A stretch of 51,525 nt of DNA, taken from JAENVU01 sp046598395 (lineage in GTDB: Bacteria; Actinomycetota; Acidimicrobiia; IMCC26256; JAENVU01). The notes beneath the pieces are model-generated. The model did not search any database. It was not told the DNA's origin and worked only from the letters and a program-made list of their open reading frames with translations. Position 1 is the stretch's first letter. The number at the start of each line of letters is the position of its first letter. Below, in pieces: positions 44,612-50,648 of the stretch. The translations under genes and the position numbers were made by a program. The DNA is taken from the NCBI GenBank assembly GCA_046598395.1, contig JBKJIQ010000024.1:1-51525 (forward strand), read 5' to 3'.

Positions 44612-46403
44612 GCCCGGGAACCGGCGGAGTTGGGAGCCGTCTAGAAGTCGGCTCCGCGGGTCCCCACCTCGTTACAATCTCGCTTCCACGTCGGAGTGGC
44701 GGAATCGGCAGACGCGCCAGCTTGAGGGGCTGGTGCCCTTTGGGGCGTGGGGGTTCAAGTCCCCCCTTCGACACAAACTTTGGCACACGGGGCTTTGCCT
44801 CAACAGTGACAAGGTTTTCGGCGGGTCGGTACGTCATTTTGAGTCCGAGGTTGCCGTAGATCTCGGATTTGAGTTCTGGATCTGCGCCTTTGAGCACACG
44901 GCTGATGTCCCCGAGTTCGTCGAGCATCGACCGGAAATATTCAGGGGAGCGTTCGTGCCGTGTCGTGTCGGCGATGACGCCCTCGGCGACGATCCGCTCG
45001 GACTGCACTTCGGAGATCCACACGGCGACGACCGCCGCGTCCACGCCGTTCTCGAGCGCTGTTCGGTACTTGCCGAGCCGATCGTCACAGTCGACGAGCC
45101 GCCGACGCGCCGCGTCGATGGCGGCTCGGTCGGCATCATCGACGGAAGATGCCGCCGCGAGTTCGAGACAGGTGTCGTCCAGCGTGGCGGGGTCGAAGAG
45201 CTGGGCGAGCCAGGCGTCGAGGGCTGGCATGATCTCGTCTTCTCGGACGTAGACCGTCTTGGGATGGTCGACCTTGTTGGCGAGCGCATACTCGGCGGGG
45301 TAGCGACATCGGTAGTGGGCACGGCCGTGATTCGTCTGTGCGGCCATGTTGCGGCCGCAGAGCCCACACGCGAGCAAACCTCGAAACAGGTAGGACCGAG
45401 AAGAGCTCCGAGGCTTCCGCAGCGCCGGCCGGTTCCGGCCCGCAGCAACGTGTTCCTGCGCTCGAGCAAAGTCTTCGGTACTGATGATCGGCTCGTGCGC
45501 GTCGGTCTCGGACCAGATCCAATCCGCAGGACTGTTCCACCGCAGCTTCGTCTCATGCCCGAGCGCAACGTCCTCGACATCGAGGAGCACCTCGTCGCGC
45601 CGCTGCTTGTTCCAAACCTGACGACCCGTGTAACGCGGATTCCGCAAGATCACTCGCACGGCGGACTTCGCCCACGCCGGCGAGTTCCGATGCCGATTCC
45701 GTGCCGGGTCATGCGCAGACGGAGACGGCACACCGTCACGCGTCAACCCTTCGGCGATCGCGTACAAGCCGGCGCCGCGGAGGTACTCGTCGAAGATTCT
45801 CTGGACGATCGGCGCCGCCGTCGAATCCGGCTCGAGTCGATGGAGCCGCTGACCCAGCGCGGCCTTGCCAGGATTCGGGTGCTTCCCCGCATCCCCAATC
45901 AGATAACCGTACGGAGGTCGACCACCGAGGAATCTGCCTTCACGGCCAGCTTGGTCGGCCATAGCGGAACGGACCCGAATCTTGATCCGGTTCCGTTCTC
46001 CTTTGCTCATGCCGCCGTAAAGACTCATCACCAAGTCATGCGCGTCAGAGCCGGGATCGACGCGACCACCGACTTCCGGTACCCACAGCTCGATGTCGTA
46101 ATGGACGAACACCGGGAAGATGAGCCCGAACTGGTTGCCGTAGAACGCGCGTGCCGGTTCGCCGATCACGACCGCTTCGAAACCGCGTTTCGAATCGCGG
46201 AACGTCTCCAGCAACGCGGCCGATTCCGGTCGACGTTTCCACGGCAGCGAACGCGATTGTCCCACGTCGAAGAACTCGGCGACGACCTTTCCACCGTGCG
46301 GTTCGATCAGCTGCGAACTCCGCTGAAGTTGCCACCCCCGGCTCGACGCGGGGTCCTGTTGATCTTCAGTGCTGACTCTGCCGTAGAACGCGAATCGCTT
46401 CAT
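44439..46403 (-). CDS. Large serine recombinase with host-derived C-terminal tail
   Basis: A 654-codon frame. The N-terminal catalytic domain has the nucleophile S11 in FAFYGRVSTEDQQ and, further on, EPARAFYGNQFG and GGMSKGERNRIKIRVRSAM; then the recombinase domain (RFLGGRPPYGY, NPRYTGRQVWNKQ), a zinc-ribbon with LLACGLCGRNM and YRC, and a coiled-coil region. Family-like sequence ends around VEAKPRV. The last ~111 codons are antisense to tRNA-Leu(GAG) (GGLEPPRPKGHQPLKL) and to the 3' end of the DppF-type gene, so they belong to the host, not the element. The ATG at 46403 was chosen; GTG 46412 is an alternative. It presumably integrates and excises the element. Confidence 0.9.
   Translation of the reverse strand: MKRFAFYGRVSTEDQQDPASSRGWQLQRSSQLIEPHGGKVVAEFFDVGQSRSLPWKRRPESAALLETFRDSKRGFEAVVIGEPARAFYGNQFGLIFPVFVHYDIELWVPEVGGRVDPGSDAHDLVMSLYGGMSKGERNRIKIRVRSAMADQAGREGRFLGGRPPYGYLIGDAGKHPNPGKAALGQRLHRLEPDSTAAPIVQRIFDEYLRGAGLYAIAEGLTRDGVPSPSAHDPARNRHRNSPAWAKSAVRVILRNPRYTGRQVWNKQRRDEVLLDVEDVALGHETKLRWNSPADWIWSETDAHEPIISTEDFARAQEHVAAGRNRPALRKPRSSSRSYLFRGLLACGLCGRNMAAQTNHGRAHYRCRYPAEYALANKVDHPKTVYVREDEIMPALDAWLAQLFDPATLDDTCLELAAASSVDDADRAAIDAARRRLVDCDDRLGKYRTALENGVDAAVVAVWISEVQSERIVAEGVIADTTRHERSPEYFRSMLDELGDISRVLKGADPELKSEIYGNLGLKMTYRPAENLVTVEAKPRVPKFVSKGGLEPPRPKGHQPLKLARLPIPPLRRGSEIVTRWGPAEPTSRRLPTPPVPGLRGRRPLRRSGRPRGDPGRGRLTPVPRPHRRLVPSNTECGTDTRTADSPAMARHLRE
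44633..44655 (+). terminator. Hairpin after the transporter operon
   Basis: GGAGCCG pairs with CGGCTCC around a nine-base loop, 22 bases after the last transporter stop. No T-run follows. Its place between the operon and the tRNA makes it a likely terminator. Confidence 0.55.
44673..44678 (+). promoter_or_regulatory. -10 hexamer TACAAT of tRNA-Leu(GAG)
   Basis: TACAAT is close to the ideal -10 and lies 11 bases before the mature 5' end of the tRNA. No convincing -35 was seen. Confidence 0.5.
44690..44773 (+). tRNA. tRNA-Leu (anticodon GAG), integration target
   Basis: A complete class II tRNA: acceptor GTCGGAG/CTTCGAC (one G-U pair), D stem GCG/CGC, anticodon stem CCAGC/GCTGG with loop TTGAGGG giving anticodon GAG (reads CTC and CTT), long variable arm, T arm GGGGG-TTCAAGT-CCCCC. 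The discriminator is A at 44773 and CCA is not encoded. The serine recombinase gene of an element abuts and runs through its 3' end on the other strand, yet the tRNA stays intact. Confidence 0.96.
44762..44776. other. Left junction (attL-like) of the integrated element at the tRNA 3' end
   Basis: The chromosome-to-element change is placed at the 3' end of tRNA-Leu(GAG) because the recombinase protein stops resembling its family just here and continues as antisense tRNA. No second copy of the tRNA 3' end is visible before 51525, so the right end probably lies outside the window. The exact crossover base cannot be read. Confidence 0.5.
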
Positions 46404-46416
46404 TGGGACGCTCACA

Positions 46417-46626
46417 CTACGAGCGAGCGCGACCGGCCGCAGGGACGACCTCGACCAGTCCGCCGTCGCAGGCTCGTCTGACGCAATTGGCGGCAACGTC
46501 GTCTCGGACTTGCGGGGTCGTCGCCGCTTCACAGATCGCCAGCAGTGCACGCGCCGCGCGCGGCGTCAGGGTCGGACGCTCCGTGCCGACGAAGCGCACC
46601 TCAACTGTCGGGCGATCCGGTTCCAT
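46417..46626 (-). CDS. Small protein encoded just upstream of the recombinase
   Basis: A 69-residue protein starting MEPDRPTVEVRFVGTERP and continuing with a helix of the type TPRAARALLAICEAA. A Shine-Dalgarno-like AGAGAGG precedes the ATG at 46626. The stop lies 13 bases before the recombinase ATG (four before GTG 46412), so the two are almost certainly co-transcribed and perhaps coupled. Similar small proteins accompany related actinobacterial recombinases as far as I recall. It may be a partner or directionality factor, but nothing in the sequence proves this. Confidence 0.6.
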   Translation of the reverse strand: MEPDRPTVEVRFVGTERPTLTPRAARALLAICEAATTPQVRDDVAANCVRRACDGGLVEVVPAAGRARS

Positions 46627-46808
46627 ACCCTCTCTATGCGCATCCAAGCGCCAGAGTGCGACGCGCAAATTGCGAATAGGTCGAGATCGGAGCCTCAGGT
46701 CGACGACGAGCACGGCTCCGCACATCGTGCGCTAACGGATGACTTGACGACTTCAGGTCAAACGATCACGACGGATCACCCGACATGCGCTCCGACGCTC
46801 ACCTGTCC

Positions 46809-46873
46809 GCGCGTCTGCACCGCGCGCCTGCACCGCGCGCCTGCACCGCGCGTCTGCACCGCGCGCCTGGACG
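46809..46873. repeat. Five tandem copies of a 13-bp unit
   Basis: The units are GCGCGTCTGCACC, GCGCGCCTGCACC twice, GCGCGTCTGCACC, and a degenerate GCGCGCCTGGACG. The period is exactly 13 bp and no reading frame is kept between units. Related units occur inverted at 48019-48042 and direct at 48098-48123. Confidence 0.85.
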
Positions 46874-48018
46874 GCCCGCCGCAGCTGACGACGGAAGACC
46901 GGCGCGCTGTTCGGGTGCTGAACACGAGCCTCCACGCACGTCGTGGATGGAGCGCTGGTCAGGCCGCGTCGACGCACGAAGCTCCACCGAGCCGGAACGG
47001 TTCAGCGTTTGCACCTGCGCCCCGGGAACGCCGCAAGCGACGCTGTGGGCGTTCGAACCCTGGTCGCCACCAGCTGTGCCCCGGCGGTCCCGACCGGACC
47101 CGGATTGGCGCCGCTCGGCTCCACGTCACGCCAGGCGGGACGTGGGTCGCTACTTGCGGAACCGTCGCACAGCGGTTGCTCACGCGATCGGCGCCGTCAG
47201 CCCGTCCGCCGGCGCACTCGAACACTCACTTCGCCTCGCCCGATCTCCGGCGCCGCACGTTCCAGCCGTCGTCGCAGACACGCCTCGCGACCGCGAGTGC
47301 GCCACGATTGACGATGCGTCAAAGTCGTGTCCGTTTTTGGCCGTTCAAGGAGCCACACGCACTTGCATTCAAAATGCGGACCTCTCCGATCCGGTCGCGG
47401 CTGGGCGGCACGAGCCGGCAGCACCTGACAGGTGCAAGTGCGTCGACGTAAAAGGGGTGGGCGGTCAAGGACATGAACGGGAACATGTTCAGCTCGTGCG
47501 TGGCGTGAGCTGACTGGTGCGTCGTCAAGGAAAATGAGCAGACGGATCACAGTCGCGGTGATCCGAGCGCGGTCGAGTGCTGCTCGAGAGCCGCTGACCG
47601 TGACCACGGGCTGCCGGACCGAGGCTTGAGTGCGAGGGCTGCCAACGGCAGTCGCGCGACTACCGCTGACCTTGATCACGATCCCCGAGGCGCGCTGAAC
47701 AGCCCCGGGCATGGATAGACGCCAGGGTCCACACTCGCAGCAGACCGCTCGTCGCCGAGGCAACAGCAGGACCTGTGCCCTCTGGATGCCGCCGACGCTG
47801 GCCTCGCCGATGGCGTGGAGACTCCCCGGTGTCGATGACTGAAGCACTCCCAGACCGCACGGGACAAGCCCCGTCGCGCTTCCCGCGCGAATCCCCGCAG
47901 ATCGATTCCTGTGGCGCACGACCCGGTGGAGCCCCGGACCTCCCGCCAGACCTCCCGTTCAACCACCTGGCGCTACCGCCGGCCCGAAGGCCACGTCCCG
48001 CAAACCGAATTTTTGGGC

Positions 48019-48042
48019 GGTACAGGCGCGCAGTGCAGACAC
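48019..48042. repeat. Inverted pair of the 13-bp unit
   Basis: On the minus strand this reads GTGTCTGCACT followed by GCGCGCCTGTACC, two units that match the 46809-46873 tandem in sequence and period. The inverse orientation places the two clusters facing each other across ~1.15 kb. Confidence 0.6.
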
Positions 48043-48097
48043 GTGCTGCAGGCCGCCGGACCCCGACGCAGCCAGGAGCTGGCCGCAGACCCTTCAC

Positions 48098-48123
48098 GAG
48101 CATCTGCACCACCTGTCTGCACC
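48098..48123. repeat. Third cluster of the 13-bp unit
   Basis: TCTGCACC occurs at 48103-48110 and again at 48116-48123, exactly 13 bases apart; the second unit ACCTGTCTGCACC matches 10 of 13 bases of the tandem unit. It lies 20 bases before the first ACGCCTGGGTG motif. Confidence 0.5.
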
Positions 48124-48142
48124 CGTAGTCGTCGCCGTGTCC

Positions 48143-48166
48143 GCCAGATGACGTAACGCCTGGGTG
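48143..48166. repeat. Cargo-separating motif, copy A
   Basis: A 24-base site ending AACGCCTGGGTG, located 99 bases before the VOC gene. It matches copy B at 17 of 24 positions, mainly in the right half. See copies at 48711, 49327, 49559 and 50490. Confidence 0.6.
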
Positions 48167-48265
48167 CCGGGGTGGCTCGATCGTGCGACTGCAACAATGC
48201 TCCAGAGCTGGCAACATGCTCTCGTGGCGAGCGATCGTGCCGGAGACGAAAGAGGGACCAGGTTC

Positions 48266-48658
48266 ATGGGCGTGCATGTTGCCGTCGGCGACATGACGAG
48301 AGCCATGGACTTTTACCGCCGTGTAGGTCTCGACGTTCCCGAAGGGGCGGAGGGGAACGCTCATGTTGAGGTCGACCTCGGCGCAGGCGCTCATGTCGCC
48401 TTCAGCACTGCACAAGTCATCGCGATGTACGACCCCGCTTGGCGAGGTTCGACCCCGTCGACTGCAACGGTGCTGCAGTTCGGTGTCCCTTCTCGCGCCG
48501 CCGTCGAAGACATGTACGCGTCGCTCACGAGCGCTGGCTACGCCGGGCACATCGCGCCGATCGATGCCTTCTGGGGCAACCGCTACTGCGAGGTCGACGA
48601 CGCCGACGGGCACGCGGTCGGGTTCCACAGTCCGACCGACGACCCGATGAGGACCTGA
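48266..48658 (+). CDS. VOC-superfamily (glyoxalase/bleomycin-resistance-like) protein
   Basis: A 130-residue single VOC fold: VHVAVGDMTRAMDFYRRVGLDVP starts the first beta-alpha-beta-beta-beta unit, HVEVDLGAGAHVAFST follows, and the second unit ends RYCEVDDADGHAVGFHSP. H4 and E/D residues in these strands could bind a metal. Such proteins include glyoxalases, dioxygenases and drug-binding resistance proteins; the ligand is unknown. ATG 48266 was chosen for the AGAGGGA ribosome site eight to nine bases upstream and because it begins at the VOC fold; the longer frame to 48164 adds nothing conserved. It is the first cargo gene of the motif-separated array. Confidence 0.8.
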   Translation: MGVHVAVGDMTRAMDFYRRVGLDVPEGAEGNAHVEVDLGAGAHVAFSTAQVIAMYDPAWRGSTPSTATVLQFGVPSRAAVEDMYASLTSAGYAGHIAPIDAFWGNRYCEVDDADGHAVGFHSPTDDPMRT

Positions 48659-48710
48659 TCCCGTTCGGAGAATGCGCCGAACCGCGGCTCCATAGTGAAC
48701 ACGAGCTCGG

Positions 48711-48734
48711 GTGACATTCCCGAACGCCTGGGTG
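48711..48734. repeat. Cargo-separating motif, copy B
   Basis: GTGACATT, then CCCGAACGCCTGGGTG. It matches copy D at 20 of 24 bases. The arms TGACA (48712-48716) and TGTCA (48733-48737) can pair, with CCC/GGG inside, making a bulged hairpin. It lies 52 bases after the VOC stop and 49 before the next start. Confidence 0.7.
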
Positions 48735-48783
48735 TCATGGGCTCTCGTTCTGTGGTGGTTCCGCGTAGGCGCGATCATCTTGT

Positions 48784-49266
48784 ATGGCCGACACTCCGGA
48801 GCCCTTCTTCCTGAGGGACCAGGGCGATGGCTGGTGGAACTGTCCCAGTCCGCTGAGATGCACTGTCGACGACGGCCCGGGCATTTGCGAAGCCTTCGCC
48901 AGTATCTATCCCGAGACCCCGAACAACAGCCGGTTTTGGCTCGTAACTGTCGATCCACCGATTGTGTGGAACGGCGATCGATCTGGACAGCGGTTGGGCC
49001 CGGACGACACGCGATACGACACCTTCGGGTTGACCACGAAGGCACTCGTACTCGCGGTCGAGGGGGATCCCTTCCCGGCGAAGAGGTGGTGGCAAAGGCG
49101 TCAGCGAGAGCGCGAGTTCGACGCGAGGTGGACCGACTTGGATCGCGATTTCTCAACGCCTGCCTATCCGGTTGGCGAGGGAGCTCGGTCGGTGCGTGAC
49201 GCCCAGCCCATGGCGAGTCTTGGCGCGAAGGCGAGCATCTACCGCGGTACCGATCCATACCCCTGA
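48784..49266 (+). CDS. Hypothetical protein, second cargo gene
   Basis: A 160-residue soluble protein with no recognised domain. It is rich in Trp, Pro, Asp and Arg (GDGWWNCPSPLRC, KRWWQRRQRERE), with no signal peptide or membrane segment. The ATG at 48784 has neither a good Shine-Dalgarno nor a perfect TAnnnT; GATCAT lies five bases upstream. It stands between copies B and C of the recurring motif. Function unknown. Confidence 0.55.
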   Translation: MADTPEPFFLRDQGDGWWNCPSPLRCTVDDGPGICEAFASIYPETPNNSRFWLVTVDPPIVWNGDRSGQRLGPDDTRYDTFGLTTKALVLAVEGDPFPAKRWWQRRQREREFDARWTDLDRDFSTPAYPVGEGARSVRDAQPMASLGAKASIYRGTDPYP

Positions 49267-49326
49267 ACCGTGCTTGAAATGGCGCAAGCCCAGCGATGGA
49301 TACGCCGCGTCTCCTCAGGCGTCTGT

Positions 49327-49350
49327 GAGGATGTTCCGGCAGCCTGGGTG
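49327..49350. repeat. Cargo-separating motif, copy C (weak)
   Basis: Ends GCAGCCTGGGTG; only the right nine to ten bases follow the motif. It lies 60 bases after the stop of the preceding gene, the same kind of position as copies B and F, which is the reason for listing it. Confidence 0.35.
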
Positions 49351-49398
49351 GCGAGCAGGTGGTAATCAGATTCGATTCCCAGCGGAACAATCCCGTCG

Positions 49399-49404
49399 TA
49401 GGAT
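49399..49404 (+). promoter_or_regulatory. -10 hexamer TAGGAT of a possible tiny gene
   Basis: TAGGAT ends seven bases before the ATG at 49412, the leaderless spacing seen at housekeeping genes of this window. Confidence 0.45.
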
Positions 49405-49411
49405 TGCGGCC

Positions 49412-49474
49412 ATGCTCATTGGAGTCGTCGCCGTCGTCTTCCTGGTCGTGTTTCCGTCTCTCGGCGAGGGATAG
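49412..49474 (+). CDS. Possible 20-residue membrane peptide
   Basis: The frame encodes MLIGVVAVVFLVVFPSLGEG: a hydrophobic segment long enough to enter a membrane, with a Pro near its end, resembling small type I toxin or regulatory membrane peptides. A TAGGAT -10 precedes the ATG by seven bases. It is the only credible frame between motif copies C and D. So short a frame can occur by chance. Confidence 0.35.
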   Translation: MLIGVVAVVFLVVFPSLGEG

Positions 49475-49558
49475 CGCCGCCGGTCGAAGCGAGAGCGCGG
49501 GACCTGACGGCGAAAGAACGAAGATGCCAATCGACGTCGACGTAGGTCGAGTACTCGA

Positions 49559-49582
49559 GTGACATTGCCTGACGCTTGGGTG
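49559..49582. repeat. Cargo-separating motif, copy D
   Basis: GTGACATT, then GCCTGACGCTTGGGTG. It shares 20 of 24 bases with copy B and 19 with copy F. It stands between the tiny peptide frame and the membrane protein gene. Confidence 0.7.
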
Positions 49583-49638
49583 CGGGACGGCGGCCCGCTC
49601 GACGTGTGTCACCTGTTCGGCGCTCAACGGAGCCGAGC

Positions 49639-49644
49639 TACCCT
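49639..49644 (+). promoter_or_regulatory. -10 hexamer TACCCT of the cargo membrane gene
   Basis: TACCCT fits TAnnnT and ends seven bases before the ATG at 49652. It supports this start over the longer frame beginning in the repeated motif. Confidence 0.5.
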
Positions 49645-49651
49645 TTTCGTC

Positions 49652-50053
49652 ATGAAACGCTCGCGTGTCCGATGGCTTGTCGCCGTCTGCGGTGTTCAGC
49701 TCGGCAGCTTCGTGCTCGTGGCCGTGGCCGGGCTTGCGGCAGTCACCCGAGACGGACTCTCGGATGAATTTGCCGGCCTCGGTGTGTTTCTCGCGATCAT
49801 CGGACTGGTCCCGGGCGCGGGTCTATGCGCGACAGTGATCGGTGTCGTTCGTGGATCCAGGAATGCCGTTGCAGCGTTCGCCGTCGTCGAAGGGTGCCTG
49901 ACAGCGATCATGCTGTTTGCGTTTATGCGTTGGTTGCACCCCGCGTTCGCGATTCTCTTCGTAGTCTTCCTGGCGTCGACGGGCCTCGCCGCATGGCTGC
50001 TGAGAACGACACGCCCACGCACACCGGCCGATACACGGCCGGCCACGCTCTAG
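49652..50053 (+). CDS. Small four-helix membrane protein, cargo gene
   Basis: A 133-residue protein with four predicted membrane helices (about 8-30, 43-66, 70-92 and 95-118) and short basic ends; no family recognised. The ATG 49652 follows a TACCCT -10 by seven bases. A longer frame starts at the GTG inside motif copy D (49559) but its first 31 codons look non-coding. It is convergent with the next membrane gene, 32 bases away. Confidence 0.6.
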   Translation: MKRSRVRWLVAVCGVQLGSFVLVAVAGLAAVTRDGLSDEFAGLGVFLAIIGLVPGAGLCATVIGVVRGSRNAVAAFAVVEGCLTAIMLFAFMRWLHPAFAILFVVFLASTGLAAWLLRTTRPRTPADTRPATL

Positions 50054-50085
50054 GGAAACCAAGGAACGTCTAGGTGGCTGGCGGC

Positions 50086-50412
50086 TTACGCCCCGGTGTG
50101 CAGATTCCAGAACGCGACCAGACACAGCGCCGGGATCAACGCACAGCCCGTAGCGACCCACCATGGCCGTCGCCAAGCCTTGAGCAACATGAATACGACA
50201 CACGCGATGGGAACGGCGATCATCGGGAAGAAGATGATGGCGACACCGTTGGCGAAGTTGTTGCCGCCGTCGTAGTAATCGGCACCCAACCTTGCGGTCT
50301 CTACCGCTACCGCAGCGACGCCGGACAAGAGCGATACAACTGCCACGAGGCAGAACCCGAGGACATCGCGCCAATCGCCGAAACCCTCGGAGTGCGCTTC
50401 CGGTGTGCCCAT
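50086..50412 (-). CDS. Small membrane protein, cargo gene on the minus strand
   Basis: A 108-residue protein with about three hydrophobic helices (VLGFCLVAVVSLLSGVAAVAV, VAIIFFPMIAVPIACVVFML, WWVATGCALIPALCLVAFW). The ATG at 50412 is preceded by GATAAT seven bases upstream; an in-frame ATG at 50421 is also possible. No family recognised. It shares one motif-to-motif interval (copies D to F) with the convergent membrane gene and could be a pair with it. Confidence 0.55.
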   Translation of the reverse strand: MGTPEAHSEGFGDWRDVLGFCLVAVVSLLSGVAAVAVETARLGADYYDGGNNFANGVAIIFFPMIAVPIACVVFMLLKAWRRPWWVATGCALIPALCLVAFWNLHTGA

Positions 50413-50419
50413 GCCCTTC

Positions 50420-50425
50420 ATTATC
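50420..50425 (-). promoter_or_regulatory. -10 hexamer GATAAT of the minus-strand cargo gene
   Basis: GATAAT is one base from TATAAT and ends seven bases before the ATG at 50412. GAAGGG between them could also serve as a weak ribosome site. Confidence 0.35.
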
Positions 50426-50489
50426 CCAGCTGCTCGGGCGGAGACGCGACGGCATGTGAGGCACCACGGGGTGTGCGTCAACCGATCTG

Positions 50490-50513
50490 GTCACACTGGC
50501 GCACGCTTGGGTG
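50490..50513. repeat. Cargo-separating motif, copy F
   Basis: GTCACACTGGCG, then CACGCTTGGGTG. It matches copy D at 19 of 24 bases. CACAC (50492-50496) can pair with GTGTG (50511-50515) at nearly the same places where copy B has TGACA/TGTCA. It is the last copy before the IS. Confidence 0.65.
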
Positions 50514-50648
50514 TGCCGTAATCAAGCCGCGCGACGGCCGCCGCATGGAGTAAACCCGCCAGAATCATGGAGTGGGCAGCGCTGACGTCATTACCTCTTG
50601 AGCCACTGGACGTCGAGTCGTCCTACGAGGCAATGGGGTTCCGGAATC

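Larger units (their letters stand above)
46627..48142. other. 1.5-kb stretch without convincing genes, carrying 13-bp repeats
   Basis: Several long frames are open on both strands, but none gives recognisable protein and they are Arg/Ser/Pro-rich, as expected from GC-rich non-coding DNA. It holds the 13-bp repeat clusters (46809-46873, 48019-48042, 48098-48123), an inverted repeat TTGAC-N8-GTCAA near 46744-46761, and two similar ~30-base segments centred on GCTGACC near 47597 and 47663. It could hold the att-proximal control region of the element or decayed genes. Confidence 0.5.

Noticed and set aside
46510..47513. Plus-strand frames of 313 and 242 codons after the recombinase
   Set aside because: They run through the 13-bp tandem repeat in different frames, and part of one is antisense to the small recombinase partner. 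No domain is seen.
47660..49627. A 655-codon minus-strand frame spanning most of the cargo region
   Set aside because: It is antisense to the VOC gene and other cargo genes, is extremely rich in Arg, Ser and Pro and has no recognisable domain. Long open antisense frames are expected at this GC content.
48143..50513. Standard integron attC sites at the recurring motif
   Set aside because: I could not place the R' and R'' boxes at the ends of the hairpins and no tyrosine integron integrase is in the window, so I describe the sites only as cassette-like repeats.
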